Assembly (NCBI RefSeq): GCF_964340395.1
Contig: NC_135562.1
Span: forward strand, 16,873,485-16,937,484
Direction: 5' to 3'
DNA length: 64,000 nt
Source of the DNA: Glandiceps talaboti
Taxonomy: Eukaryota; Hemichordata; Enteropneusta; Spengelidae
This document shows, in pieces, positions 15,101-29,105 of the stretch. Positions within the stretch are counted from its first letter, which is position 1, and each line of letters begins with the position of its first letter. The notes under the pieces were generated by a model that saw only the letters and a list, made by a program, of their open reading frames with translations, was not told the DNA's origin and searched no databases. The position numbers and the translations under genes are program-made.

Positions 15101-18100
15101 TACAGTCCCCCAAAGTGCCATAGACCAGCTAGGTGTGTACCTTCATGTGTTGTCAAAGAGATTAACAAGTTAAATATTGTATAAGTCCTTTAGTCTATGT
15201 TTTAAAAGTTTGTATTACTAATGTTTCGACCCCACATAGGAGGTCTTTTTCAGTCTCTAAAAACAGTAACATGAATGATGAGAATAGGCTGAATAAACCA
15301 AGTGATTGACAGCAAAGGGCTACTACAATGAAAGTGAAAATGTTATAAAATCACAAGGTGAGAAAACAGAAAATACTATTATTGCATATTGAAAATAATA
15401 AGATGTTGGGAAATGAGAGTAAGTAGTTATTACCAGCGATTGACAGCAAAGGACTACTTTTATAACACTGAAAATGTTCTAAAACAACACAATGAAAGGA
15501 CAAAGACAGAAAGTGTCATATCATATCAAAAATGGGTCAAATTGTTTTCAGTCAGTGGTTTTATTTTATTTATACAAAATTATGTATTTATTTATTGCAT
15601 CCCTTTTATATCAGAGCTCACCTAAGCATGTTAGGAGCAGCACTAACAGGAAATTAAATACATGCACTACTATTTTACCTATAGGGGTATTGTAAATTAT
15701 TTTAAATATTAAATATTTTTGGTTTTGAAAATCATGCCAAAAGTATGTATGGGTAATTGGTAAATATTTGAGTAGAAAAAAATGGTTGGAAAATATTTTA
15801 AATTGTATTATACAATAATGTTTTCTACAACTATCATACTACATTAAGAAGTATCTGTTTGCAATAAAACCTTATTTGTGAAGGAATTTTTTTCATGAAG
15901 TTATCCAGACTTGAAAGGATGATTTGCATAATTATGTACAACATCCGACGAAATTAAGACCCTCTATGTTAACTATCACAAACAAGGCTCCATAGGTCAT
16001 TAACATATACTTCAGTCTCACAAAGAAGATGGTACTGTTAGTGAATAATATATCTCCAAAATATTGATGTGTGCAAAGCGTAGAAAACTGATACCCAAAA
16101 TGTGCAGGTTCTCAAGTGCCCATATCGGTAGAAACTGGAAAGGCCATCAGTTGCCGTAGGGCAGGACTAGTATCGGTACTTTAGAAGTACATACAGCTGG
16201 ACTGGAAATATGAGAGATAGAAGTCTCCAATGGACTCAAGATAAATCAGTTTTGACACTTATCGTTTCTGAACCGATGCTCTTAAGAGGAATAAGGATTG
16301 GCAATGTTTTCCATATCTGTTACACATCAGGTGTAAGTTTCAAGCAAATGAGACTGTATTCCACAGGATTTGATTTTAGCAGTGGGTCTTAAGTGTGATG
16401 ACCACTGAATTTTCATTCCAAATTCAATTTTCAGCAGTCCGTCTGGACAATTTGTAGATTTCAAAGCAGAGTGAAGAATTTTGATTCTAAATTACAGACT
16501 GATAATCCTATTGCTAATTCCCCTGAATACAAATGCTTCACTGTGTATATATTGCTTGGCTTGGAATTAAAAATAGTCCAGGATTCACAAAATACCAATT
16601 CTTATCACAGGGTTACCATATTTTGCAGCTGGTACTCCTGTCCACTCATGTTGTTATACGATGATTTAGAAGATGCAACCACTTAGAAGATGTATATGAT
16701 ATGCTTTGTGTTACAGTCTACCAAGTCCAGTACATAAAAGCAATTTCATTAACGCACACATGTGGTTCCCTGGTTTCTGTACAGGAATATGGGACCTACT
16801 GGTCGCCATCAATTTGGTTACCAGTATCAGAAAGTGGTAGTATACTGAGACTATTGGAGAAAAAAGTAAACTTTTAACCCTTTGAACCCCAAGCCCCTGA
16901 GAGGGTATAATATAGGTGTTGGTACCATGTTACATAACACCTGGTGTCAAAACTGACCAAGGATGACCCAGGAAAACTATATATTTATGGAATCTACATA
17001 TATCAGAGTTTCCAAAAATATGCAAATTTATGTCATGTGACCTCATTATATATTCAAAATGGCCGCCAAACCAGTAAAGTTATGAAATATTTTTCACATT
17101 TTTATAATTTGTATTGGTGAGAGTACAAAATTCTCAGCTTTTTATAGAATTTTAGCCCACAATGTTACCAGCCTGTGGAATGATATAGAAATATTACATA
17201 ATATGTAAAGATTTATGTATGTAATTTTGATTTTCACCCTGGTAAACATGTGGTAACTCGTTATTTTTGCATGCAATTCAAGGAGTGGAAGTACAATATT
17301 GCAGGATTGTTTGAGTCCAAACTGACCAATGATGATCTGATGAAACCATATATTTTTGAACTGGTCATAAAAAAAGCATCCCAAAAATATGCAAATATTG
17401 GTCATGTGACCTCATTATATATTCAAAATGGCCACCTTTACAATAAAATTATTGAATGCTCTGCCCATTTTTCAATTTGTATGGGTAAGACTATAATATT
17501 TTCAATTTGTTATTGCATTTTATCCCTCAGTGTTACAAGGCTGTGCAATAATATTGAAATATTACATTATATGTAAAGATTTAGGAGCAAAACTCTGATT
17601 TTCACCCCATACAACATATGGCGGACATATAGTAAATTGGTCCTCTTGAACGGGGATTCTGAGAGTGACAGTGCCATATTACAGGATCGTTGGAGTCTAA
17701 ACTGACCATATTTGACGACACATAACCAAGTATTTTTGGAATTACCAAAAGATAGCGGTCCCAAAAAAATGCAAATATCGGTCATGTGACCTCATTAAAT
17801 ATTCAAAATGGATGCCATTACAGTCAAGTTATTGAATTTTATATAATATTTTCAATTTGTATAAGTGAGAGTAAAATATTTTCAATTTTTTATTGTAATT
17901 TTAGCCCTATTTTGCCTTCTATCTCTGTCACCTGGCATCAACACATGTCTGTGTTGACATCCCAAGTCCCGTTGCATTCTATGTATAGCATTCAGATTTG
18001 CGATGTCAAATATGTTGACATTGTTATCATTCAGATAATTACTTTACAACGAACCGTTTGTTTGATTGCCGTGCACCACAGTGTTTATCGATACCTTGCC

Positions 18101-21100
18101 CACGCTGACGATCATAAATACAGCAATGCCTATAATAATTTCGGAGCGTCGCCATTTTGACATCGTAGTATTAGCTGACCTTACACTTCTTCAATGACAC
18201 GACACTGGCCATTTTACGACCGAGGTTCGATTTGTTGACACTACAATCTCCAATATGGCGGACCTTGATCCCATGTGTGTCTATACACAGTTCTGACGTC
18301 TTGAACACTGATTTTCAACAACAAAAACATCAAAAATAGCCTAGAAACGTCCCCAACCTGCTACGGATCTGTGCGTAATGGTCGCGTTCTCGCCATTTTT
18401 AAAAACTCGCACAAATTTTGCTTAAAATTCATGTAAAAATCACGGTTTTCTTGTGTCAAACACGGTCAAACGTACATACTACAACATAGTGGGTGTATGG
18501 CTCCCTAGCTTACTCATATCTGACAGCTGGCCCCTCAGCAATGTCTTTAACTATGAGTTACATTATCAATTTGTAAATAGCGTGTGTTAGCTTAATCTCG
18601 CGGATAAATACCGTCGAACGGCAACTAAAGGGTTAAAACTATGTATTGTACAGTCAGTCTAATTATACTGTCAACCTAGATATTTTGACTACAACAAAAT
18701 TTTGCAATTTTACAGTCTTCAGCAAGGTCTCAAAGACCAATTTTTATGCTAATTGCCAGACAGGTACATTGTGTTCATGTGCAAAAAGGCATTTTATTCA
18801 CTACTTATTTTTTCTAATTACCAGACAGGTACATTGTGTTCATGTGCAAAAAAGGCATTTTAGTCACTACATGTACTTATTTTTGCATTTTTGTTTTCCA
18901 GCGAAATTAGAGAAAATAAGTCTTTAGGCTTAATAAAAAAAAATGTGTGGTTCCAGTTTCCCGACTCCACCTAGTTTTTCACTGCCGACCCTAAACTTTT
19001 TTTACACATTTGAGAAAAAAATAACAAAATCGCAAAAATTATGAAGTCTCGCCAGAAATAGTGGATGCGGGAACTGACATCAACTTAAAAAGACAATGTA
19101 ACACTGTTGTAATGGCTTAGAACATCTGATGAGAAGAAACCAATAACACAGAGACCATATGAAAAACACTGGTAAACAAAACTACCTGAACTAGACACTC
19201 ACACATGGAAAAAAATCTACCTACCTACCTATTCCAAAATTGAGGTAATTGGAACCACACAATTTTTTATTAGGCCTTTGCGAAAATTTCCAGATTTACA
19301 ATATGCTATATTTGCCAAGAAAAGTATGTTAATTTACGATAACTAGGCAAACAATTCGAAGTATGGCAACAGCATAGCAAACACAGTATTCTGTAAATTG
19401 TGGGAATATATGACGTTACTTCACAGAAGGTTTTCACATGGTAAATTAAGGTTTTGAGACTACAAGTAAGCAATCTTGTAAAAAGTGTTGCTGTCGATGA
19501 TATATCAACCCAGACGTCTAAAGTAATTTATATCTGAATACTTGTATAGTTGATATAGAAGTAAGTAATCATTGACAGACATCTGCATTATAACGCCTTC
19601 ATTATTACCGTGCATTTATCACCTCAAGGTTCACTAGTGCCTACAGGTTTTCTTATAACTGCTGTTGCTAGTGCGTCACTGCAGACAGACGACAACACTG
19701 ACATATGTAGTGGTCCACACTATTTCTTAATTTCTATCAAACGTGATCATTTTTAGCACAACTGAACTAATAAAGTGCAGTAGTGCTATAGGCATGGTGC
19801 AGTGTCTGTCCATCCGTCTGTCTGTTTGTGTTTGTGTTTGTTTGTGTGTGTGTGTGTGTATGCATGCATGACTTCAACTCAAAAAACTGCCAGACCCTGG
19901 AGACAAATGATGTATATTGCAAAGATGAAACCTGGAATGGGTAGGCAAGTGAATACAGATTCCAAAAATGTAATCAAGTATGCCTAACAATGAGACCTGC
20001 CCATCGTAACAGCTGAATACAGTTGTGCTACAAAGCCTTTGGCACTATTTTTAGCCCATATTTTTGACATAATTTATTAAAAAGAATAATATCAGTAAAT
20101 TTAGTCTAAAATGATATTCCAGTATATGCAGAAAAGTGCCAGCTTTTGAAGAATTGTAAGAATAATTCTTTTTACACAAAATAGAAAATGTCGTTAGCTT
20201 GAATGAATTCAGAACCATATCATAGAAAGAACATTTACTACTGTTACTCAAACGATACATAAAAATATTCTTGGAAATAATTATTGCGATTTGCAATATT
20301 TTGATGCGTATTTTTCACATTTCAGAACTAAGATATATGTTTTCGTGACTTAGGACAACCAGGATATGGAATTTCATATTTTTCTACTCGTGAAAATTCT
20401 ACTTCCAGAGTCAAAAGCGAATCCACATTTTTTTCGCCAATGTCTCATCAGCATCGTCAGAGGGTGTACTCCATATTTTCTGGTGCAGTTGTTTTTAAGA
20501 CTTGTATAATGATTCAAAACCCATCGCAAAAAAAAAAAAAAATTTTAAAAAAAAATTGCATTATACCAATATGTCAGTACAATGTAATACAGTGCAATGC
20601 AATACAATGCAATATAATACATTATATTATAGCATTACCAATTCCAGTGAATTTTGTGACGTCATCGCTGTACATTATTACTGATAATGTACTCCGTTAT
20701 TGGGCATCGCGGCCCCGGAACAAGAATAACAATACAAGCTTATTTGTTCTGTTTCTTCATATGACTAGGTATTTTTTCGAAATGTATGTTGTTACTTATG
20801 ATTATCATTTCCACTGTTTAAAAATACAACGCATCAGCATTCATGAAACAAATTTGTGTTCACAGCAGTTCATTGAAGTGTATGTGTGTGTACGTGTACC
20901 GTGACATACGTGTGTCGCTATGATTAGTATTCAGCTTCCGGGCCGAACATGGCAGACGATGTTCAGCGCTGTGTATATTATACGTTGTTTTGCGTTTCTC
21001 GGTCTACAAATTCACTGGAATTAATTGGCAAAACTATAAAATAATAACAATAATGTACGCCCTCCCAGTCCATAATGGACTCAAGCAAACTTTTGCATTC

Positions 21101-24100
21101 CATAATGGGCTCGGCTGTCGCCTCGCCCATTATGTCGTTCAAAGTTTGCTTTCGTCCATTATGGGCTGGGAGGGTGTACATTATTGTTTAAATATATTCT
21201 ATTATTCTCAGGTAGAAACTGAAATGTCTGGTTTTGAAAGTAAAAAAATGACAAATAACCAAAGCAATACTATTGGACAAATTAAAATAATAGACACATA
21301 TAATAAACAGACTCAGTATAATTATATCGACACTAATAGTGTATTCCACACTATAACCCTTGGTAGTGATTCACAAAAGTCCTAACCATAAACAATTAAT
21401 GCCGCCTTTGTAAATTTTAGAAACAACAAATCCATACATAAAATTCCTCGTTGCTCTCTATCAGTCTCATAAATTACCCTGTGCACTTTATGCAGCCTCT
21501 ATGTGGCCATATTAGAAATTTCCTTTGGTTCATGTTTCATGGCTACTCTCAAATGTCAATTTCTGTGAACTAGGTGATTTATGTGCAATTTGTTAAAAGT
21601 ACATTCAAGAAGCAAAAAGTTGAGATTGTAAAAGTAGAATGTGCCGCACGTTGAGATGAATTTTTTAACATTTTTGCTATGAAAGCTTGCTTCCAGTCCT
21701 TTTGACATAATTGGATGTTATATTTTTTTCCCGTTCAGCCAAGGAAAATACGAGTGACCTAAGGGGCCGTTTTTGAAGAAGACTTTCCATTTTCATTGGA
21801 AAGGAAAGGTCTCTTGTCATTGCATCATCACTAGAGGGCAGTATTTATTATTGCATCAACACTAGATGGCAGTATTTATTGGAACTGTCTTTTATCATTG
21901 TAAAAGCGTAGCGACGCATAGTGCCAACTCTTGTGTCATGAGTATTTTCCGGCTAAAAAAAGAAAGGAAAATATTGGAGAACAATAAAATTACACTATTG
22001 CCAATAATATAAAAAAATATTGGAAAAAGGAATGAATGTCAATTTTGAGCATTTTGATGCCAAATCCCCTCCCGCCTAAATGAATGAAGTTCGATTATTG
22101 AGCTTGTGTGACATTGAGCGATCATCCCGAAGTCAAAACTACATATTAAATAAATGTACACTCGAAGGCAGATCAGGATATTCCAATTTTAATTGCATTT
22201 GACCAGTAGTGTGTTTTATACTTGCTGATTGTAGTCTTTCAATCTGTGTAGGTCTTATTTATAGGCATCATGCCAACAAGTTGTGTATTGGACCATCTAT
22301 ATTTTAATTGCCTTTGAGCCCAGGGCTGTTTTCATGTTCTAGGGCCAGGCGGCTGTGGTCTATTGGAAAAATAATCTGTGTTTGTCTGCAAACTAGTTCG
22401 TCAAAGACATCGCCTTACAAACCATATATGTACGTGTATAATTGCAGTCTGTGAAATGAGTACAGCTAAAAGGTGCATCGGCAGAATTATTGTAGTGTGT
22501 ACCTCTCAGAAATATGTCATAAATATTTGATGTTAGGACCTTCTTTCTTTTCCTGTTTATCATTACCCAACCGACCAAAGTTTTCAGCTCCGACATAAGA
22601 AAAAATGAATGTTCGTCTTCATTTTGTAAAACAGCGCCATCTCTGGCAGGATTAAGCAACTGTCTGGACTGTTGATGTCATCTACAGTCATGGCAGCAGT
22701 AGCAACGTTAACTCTAGTTCATGAAAAGAGCATTTCATTCATTTTGTTTCATGACAAAAGTTAATCAAGGCTTTTGACAAAATCAGTCAGGGTATTCAGG
22801 TATCCCCGACAGAATGCGCGCACACCACCCCCATATCAAACAAGTTTACAAAAAAAAAAGTGAACCAGTGTACGTATAATGTGATAAACCAGGGGAGTCA
22901 ATCAAGTTCACCCATATTGATACAAAATGATTTTGAAATGCAAGATAATTGGAAAAGTAAACCAAAGCCATTATAATTCAGCGGTAAGCAGGTAAAATTT
23001 ACCTGAGTACCGATATGATGTTTTACAGGGGTTCCACACCAAAATTATGATACAATGTATTGGAAACCATGACAGTCTTTTGTTAAAAACAGATGTTACC
23101 TTATTCCCCCTTTCTGTTACCAGGTTCCCCAACTTTAGGAAAAACCTGAAACCAACATATTTTAGAAAAGAATGACTGAAGCATTTTTGACTGTGTGACC
23201 CCAGGCCTCAACAGATAAATGAGTTTTCAAGATTTACATGCGGCCACTTAGTAGAGTTTACAGTGATGCTTAGGTAGGCTGTCAGGACAGATTGAGTTAT
23301 TTGATAAAATATACACAGAAACTAAACGGTGAGAGTGAGTTCTGTGTTGAACTAATTAAAGTACTCTATTTAAATAAGAACAGGTCCACCATTCATATCG
23401 TGATACTGTGTGTCGGACGCTGAGACTCTCAGTATCTAGACTAAATATACATTTGCCTGACTAATGATAATACAGATTGTCTTGGAGTTATCCTCAGATT
23501 TATTGAATGGCGGGGATTTCATTGTACAAGCCAGAATGATTTTGTTTGAAAAGATTGTAGGGTTGAAAGTTTAGAAACCTAATGTTTGTCTGGGTCAAAA
23601 TGACTGCTTTTGCTGTCAGTGACTACTTTTAAGTAAATCAATTCGCCACTTTTCGAGTTTTGCATTTACTTTTTTAAAATGATTGTACCTTGGAATTTTG
23701 CAATTTAATAGGTCAGAAACTTTGTTTGACAAAGTAATGCGTGATTGTACCAAGACAGATAGTGGGGAAAGGAAAAACTAAAAGGAGTTTATGAAACTAT
23801 ATATGTTTGATAAAAAACATCAGAATTTATGAGTTTAGAATGATTTTAGAGTGCTAATAACCCAGCTAAGTGCTTTCTTTGTTGACAGTTTGGCTTGAGA
23901 ATGTACCAAAGTGACAATAGTGATTAATACAAATGGCGTACAATCATAATAGACCTTTCTAATGAATACTGCCCTCTAGTGATACAATGATAATAGACCT
24001 ATCCGATGAATTTTGCCCTCTAGTCACGTTGATACAATAATAGACTTTTCCAATAAATACTGCCTTCTAGTAATGATACGATGGTAGACCTTTCCATAAA

Positions 24101-27100
24101 CATTGTCCTCTAGTGCTGATACAATGATAATAGACAGTTCCAATAAATACTGCCCTCTAGTGACGATGGAGTAATGAGCGACCTTTCCTTTCCGATGAAA
24201 ATGGAGTCTTCTTTAATAAATTCTGCATTTTATCAATGCAGTTGAGATTTAATTTGGAATATTAATGAAGAAAAGAAATTATCAGTGCATGGAAATTTTC
24301 ATTTACAAATAACATCCTTTGACTTCATTTTAATTCAAAATATACTATTAAATATTCTTATAATTGGGTGTGGGTGAGATTTAAATATAGTTAAATAAGA
24401 TTTTAAAACAAGCCATTTTAGAATCCATTACATTTGTAAAGCCACTGAATAAAATATAACTCTTGAGAAAAAGAAAAAAAAAGTTGTAAAAAAAGTAAAA
24501 GCAATTAAAAAAAGAAAAAATAAGTGTTGATTTCCTTAAAAACAAATGAGGAAATTTCAGATTACTTAATATACTGTTTTTCTAAAGAAGTTGGAAGAGG
24601 ATTTCATTTGACAAAGTTTGGAAAGATTTTATAAACTTTTGATTTTCTGGACATGCGGTACATTCTACCATACAAAAGTGAGATAAAATTGGTTTGAAAT
24701 AGTTTTACAGCCTTCCTATTGCAATCCAAAATGTTGTTTCCTTGCTCAGGAACCCTATTTTGTATTAGTTCCAAACTCAGAGAATACCTAATGTATATAC
24801 TATATTTTGGCTAAATCAGTTGGTCTGACTTAAAGGCCAAGGTCCAAACAGGCTATGTGCCCACGCTACGGAAGTAGGTTTGCGCATGTGCAACTGAATA
24901 CGTTTGTTTATCTGGGAGGAGCATTTGGTAAATCCGACCCAGGTAGTTTATCAACATATTAGTGGCTGTTCACACATATTGGTTACATGTAGTTCTTGCC
25001 TAATCCGAAGAGTCCCTTGTTATATTTTTTTTTGTCTAGTGGCAGTGTTTCTGCTACGTTTTTTTCCGGTGCGTACGTACGGCCAGACACCCAGTCTGGG
25101 TGAAACACGTATTTCTATAAACTTATACATACAAATTATAACAAGAAAAATTATATTTTGAGGGACCTGTTCTAACACGATCCAAACACTATTACACAGT
25201 GACAATTTGTATCACTGAAATTCTTGGGTACGAATAAACTTACTTACTTGTATCATTTGTACAAGGTACTAGATTACAGTTGCACACGTACACACTGGCG
25301 TCAGCATTTGGTCGATCGTTATCACACCAAAATCGTTAGATAGATGAGACTTTTTTTTTACAGATTACATGTAGGTCGTGTTTTGACAACTTAATAGTGA
25401 AAACTTCAAAATTAACTTCACAAGTATCGCACGGGTCAGAGCGGACAAAGCTTTGCACTTCCATACTTACTGTACACTAGGTAGCTAGCTACGTGCGATC
25501 TCAAGTTTGGTAGAAATGTCGTTGATGTTCCCGTTATTTTCCTTCCGTGTTCTAATTCTTTGAAAGTATCTGTTATGACTGTTTTATGATTGATTAAACT
25601 TGTATTTCCAAACCCAATGTCCCATCTCAGAAAACAGTCAATAAAATCACAAACATGTGCTTCTCTGAGTTATCCCGATGTGTACGAGCACAGGGGCGTG
25701 TATTATTGCTTAGATTTCCGTTTTCTTAGGAAAATATCATACGAATCTTGCTGCTACAAATGTATCGATCTATAGTACTACGTATACTCTCTTTCCCTAT
25801 ACAGGTAGGAATATATATTCAAAAGGTTGTTATATTTAGTCTGTAGACCTGGAAAACAACAATCTATGCAATATTACATGCCCCTGTGTGTATGAGTACC
25901 ACCCCAGCTATTTCAAAACAAATGCATGAGGGCCATGCGAAACTTTTTCAGTGCAAAATTGGATGAAGACATGAGGGCAAAGTCAGTGCTCCTTACAGCA
26001 GTTTGAATTTCATGCATATGCATACATTACCCATAATCCTCTTTATATAGTGGACCTTGGCCTTTAAGCTGTTAATTGTATACAGATTGAATGGATTTAC
26101 ATATTGATAAATTCACCTGTCGTCCTAGCCCAGACGACAACCTTAAAGCCATGGACAATGCAGGGATGGATATACCAGTAGTATACATCACCCCTCTGCT
26201 GTCATATGACAAGTCTGTGTTATTCACCCATTAACAATAACAGCTGTCAGAAGGCTGAGTGATTTAAACCAAATATACTAGATAAATTATTTTACTCTCT
26301 GAGTTCAGGACTAATAGAAAAAAAAATTCTTAATGTTTTATTTTTACGTGTACAGGCCTAGAAACTAATTCCAATCACTACATTAAGTGCAGTACGTATA
26401 TCAAATATATCTAATAGTATACACTTTGTGTAGTCACTGGCTGCACTCATGATAAGATAGGCCTATCTTTTTCAAAATGGCTTATAATGTCTGCTGTGCA
26501 AAAGGTCACTGTCAGCTGCTCTGCCATCTCTCTCCAACTCTTTAATCTCTGCATAATGGAGTGATTTAAAAGACGCTGAACTTTGACCTACTTTGTAATA
26601 AGGTGAATGAACTGTGAGTTTCTTAAATTAGCTTTCTTTTATTTACACTGTGGATAGTAAATGTGACATACCATCTTGATAATAATTCATGACTTCTAGT
26701 TTGCATTTTGCAAATACGTTTTCCACTCATGGTACGGTTTTGGTTTCATGGAGAATGCTTATCACTATACATTGAGGTTTTTATTGTGCAGAAATGTTGG
26801 AAATTGATAGTGCTGTGATACCTTTCACCATATGTTATGTATTTCTGTTGCTATCAAAATTTAGTTCTTTAACCAGATTTTTGTTTTCCTCCAAATTTTT
26901 TTGCATGCCATGAGTTCATTTTTGACCACAATCATGAAAATGATCATAAATGACAGAAAAGTGATGACATATTTTAAACATTACCACCTGAGAATGATAT
27001 TTTAAGAAATGAATTGGACAAAAAATGGTGATTTGACTCCTAGTTAGAGTGTAGCATATCCAGTGACTTTGGCTGCATTTAGATGACAATTTTTTAAAAT

Positions 27101-29001
27101 GAAAATGATAACAAATAATGTAGCGAATAATGATAATGAATTTATTTTCATTTGAATTAATTTTTCAATGTGTTGTTTATGTGACAGACTGGCAAACATT
27201 TTGACAATTTACACGGAAACACCAAAGACAGAACAAATAAAAAAACGATGGTGTTTTACACATGTGCAAACATAATACAATGGTTTGGGACACACGTAAA
27301 CTTGTACGTCATCATTGGGGTCATACCTAAGGTCAAATATATGCATTTCTGAATTGTTATGTTTTCGGTTGTTTACATGATTCCATATTTAAATCTTTCC
27401 ATTTTCGTCCATTTACATGGATTCCATGTTTGATGTCTAAAGTATTGTTTTAAAAAAAATCCACTTTTGGCAGAGTTTTTAAATTGTTGAGTTAATTTTC
27501 ATGTTCGTTTTTTGGCATCTCTGTGTTACGACAGTAGGTGCAGCAAAACAGTTGCATTTTCATTTGAAAACAACATCGTGTAAATAATGCGTTATCATGA
27601 CTTAGAATGACCAGGTATTCTTTTTGTACATTAAACATTTCTTACATCTTGGCTAGCAGAGTATAAACAGATTCAAATAGTCAATGTTTCCACGAGTTTA
27701 AGATACAGCATAGTAACACTAAAAAAAAGAAAAGGGGTTGCCCTCACAATAGTTTAACGTCCATTAATTTCTTTTTAAAGTCTACGATTTTTTTCAGTCT
27801 TAGAAAATAGTTCTCCAGCTATCTAAATTTTATGTCTGTCATCATAAATCGGACAATTGGTAAATTTATTTTAAAAGTTATTTTATTTATTGATAACTGC
27901 CATACCAAAACACGATAATAAAGCACTTCAAATTTCAGTGTGAATACTTTACTATTGGTGACATTGAAGCCACCTAGGTTCATGATTATTATCTTTTCAG
28001 GCCTGAAGGAGGGGGCTATTACGATGAGTTCCGGCCATCTATGTGGGTGTCCAAGCTATTTTACTTTTCACTCCTGTGTAGAAAAGACCTTAAGCTATGT
28101 TTGCATTTAATTTGTCAATGATAGTTCAAGTTAGTCAGGTGAAAATATAATTTCACAGTGTACTTCACAACTTTCATGTATGATCTGATGTGATATTTGA
28201 AGTAAATCAATCAAACACAAAGTCTTTGCTAGGTCATATGCCAAGAAATAAAGAAATACAAGATGTCTGTGACTTTTGAGTTATTGACTCCAGAGGGCAG
28301 TATGTATCACTCACTTCCAAATGTTTGCCATTTTGAGAGAATGCAGATTTGATAATTTCTGTAATGATCTCCATCTAAAATAAAGTTGCAGAAATGCATT
28401 TTATTTAGTAGCTTTTGGTGGGAAAATTGACAAGTTAACAGTAGTAAAAAGATGAACATGTATGCAGATACATAAACTGACTATAAATGAATGTTTAATG
28501 GGTCACAGTGATAGTTAAGTTGTAAAATACTATCATTTATCTCCTGGTTCTATCACCTAAATGTTATTATATTCTTTGTTGTTTTACAGGGTGTTGTAAA
28601 AAAGGACATCGTGAAATGGTTAGTGATGTTCATGATAGGAGTATGTACTGGATCTATAGCTGCAGCTATTGGTATTGTGGTGGAAAAACTGACAGAACTT
28701 AAAGTTACAGTACTTATAAATTGTATCCTTTGAAAAATGATGTACACTTATAAAATTGTTTTTGTTTTTTGGAATGACATGTCTATCTGGCTATCTATCT
28801 GTCTGTCTGCCTATCTGTCTGTCTGTCTCAGTCTCTCTTTCTGTCTCTGTCTGTGTCTCTCTCCCCTCCCTCTGTCTCTCTCTCTTTCTCTCTCTCTGTC
28901 TGTCTTTCTCTCTATTTCTTTCTCTCTCTTTGTCTGTCTCTGACTGACTGTCTGTCTGTCTGTCTGTTTATCTCTCTCGACTGTCTCTGTCTCTGTCTCT
29001 G

Positions 29002-29034
<33 letters not shown>

Positions 29035-29035
29035 G

Positions 29036-29105
<70 letters not shown>

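Larger units (their letters stand above)
11577..28589 (+). other. Intron 2, 17.0 kb
   Basis: The largest intron. It holds an approximately 150-bp tandem repeat (11700-12610) with a (TACA)n block, a second tandem family (12680-14420), a TTAA-flanked 1.75 kb element (16878-18632), a TIR element (18925-19277), a foldback element (21048-21186), and inverted CTAGAGGGCAG arrays (21777-21900, 23943-24220). I see no gene in 14.4-16.8, 19.3-21.0, 22.1-23.9 or 24.3-28.5 kb. Confidence 0.85.

Noticed and set aside
25000-25260. 3' end of a LINE (tail AATAAACTTACTTACTTG)
   Set aside because: The tail suggests a retroelement, but no reverse-transcriptase sequence or target duplication is visible, so it is not listed as a feature.
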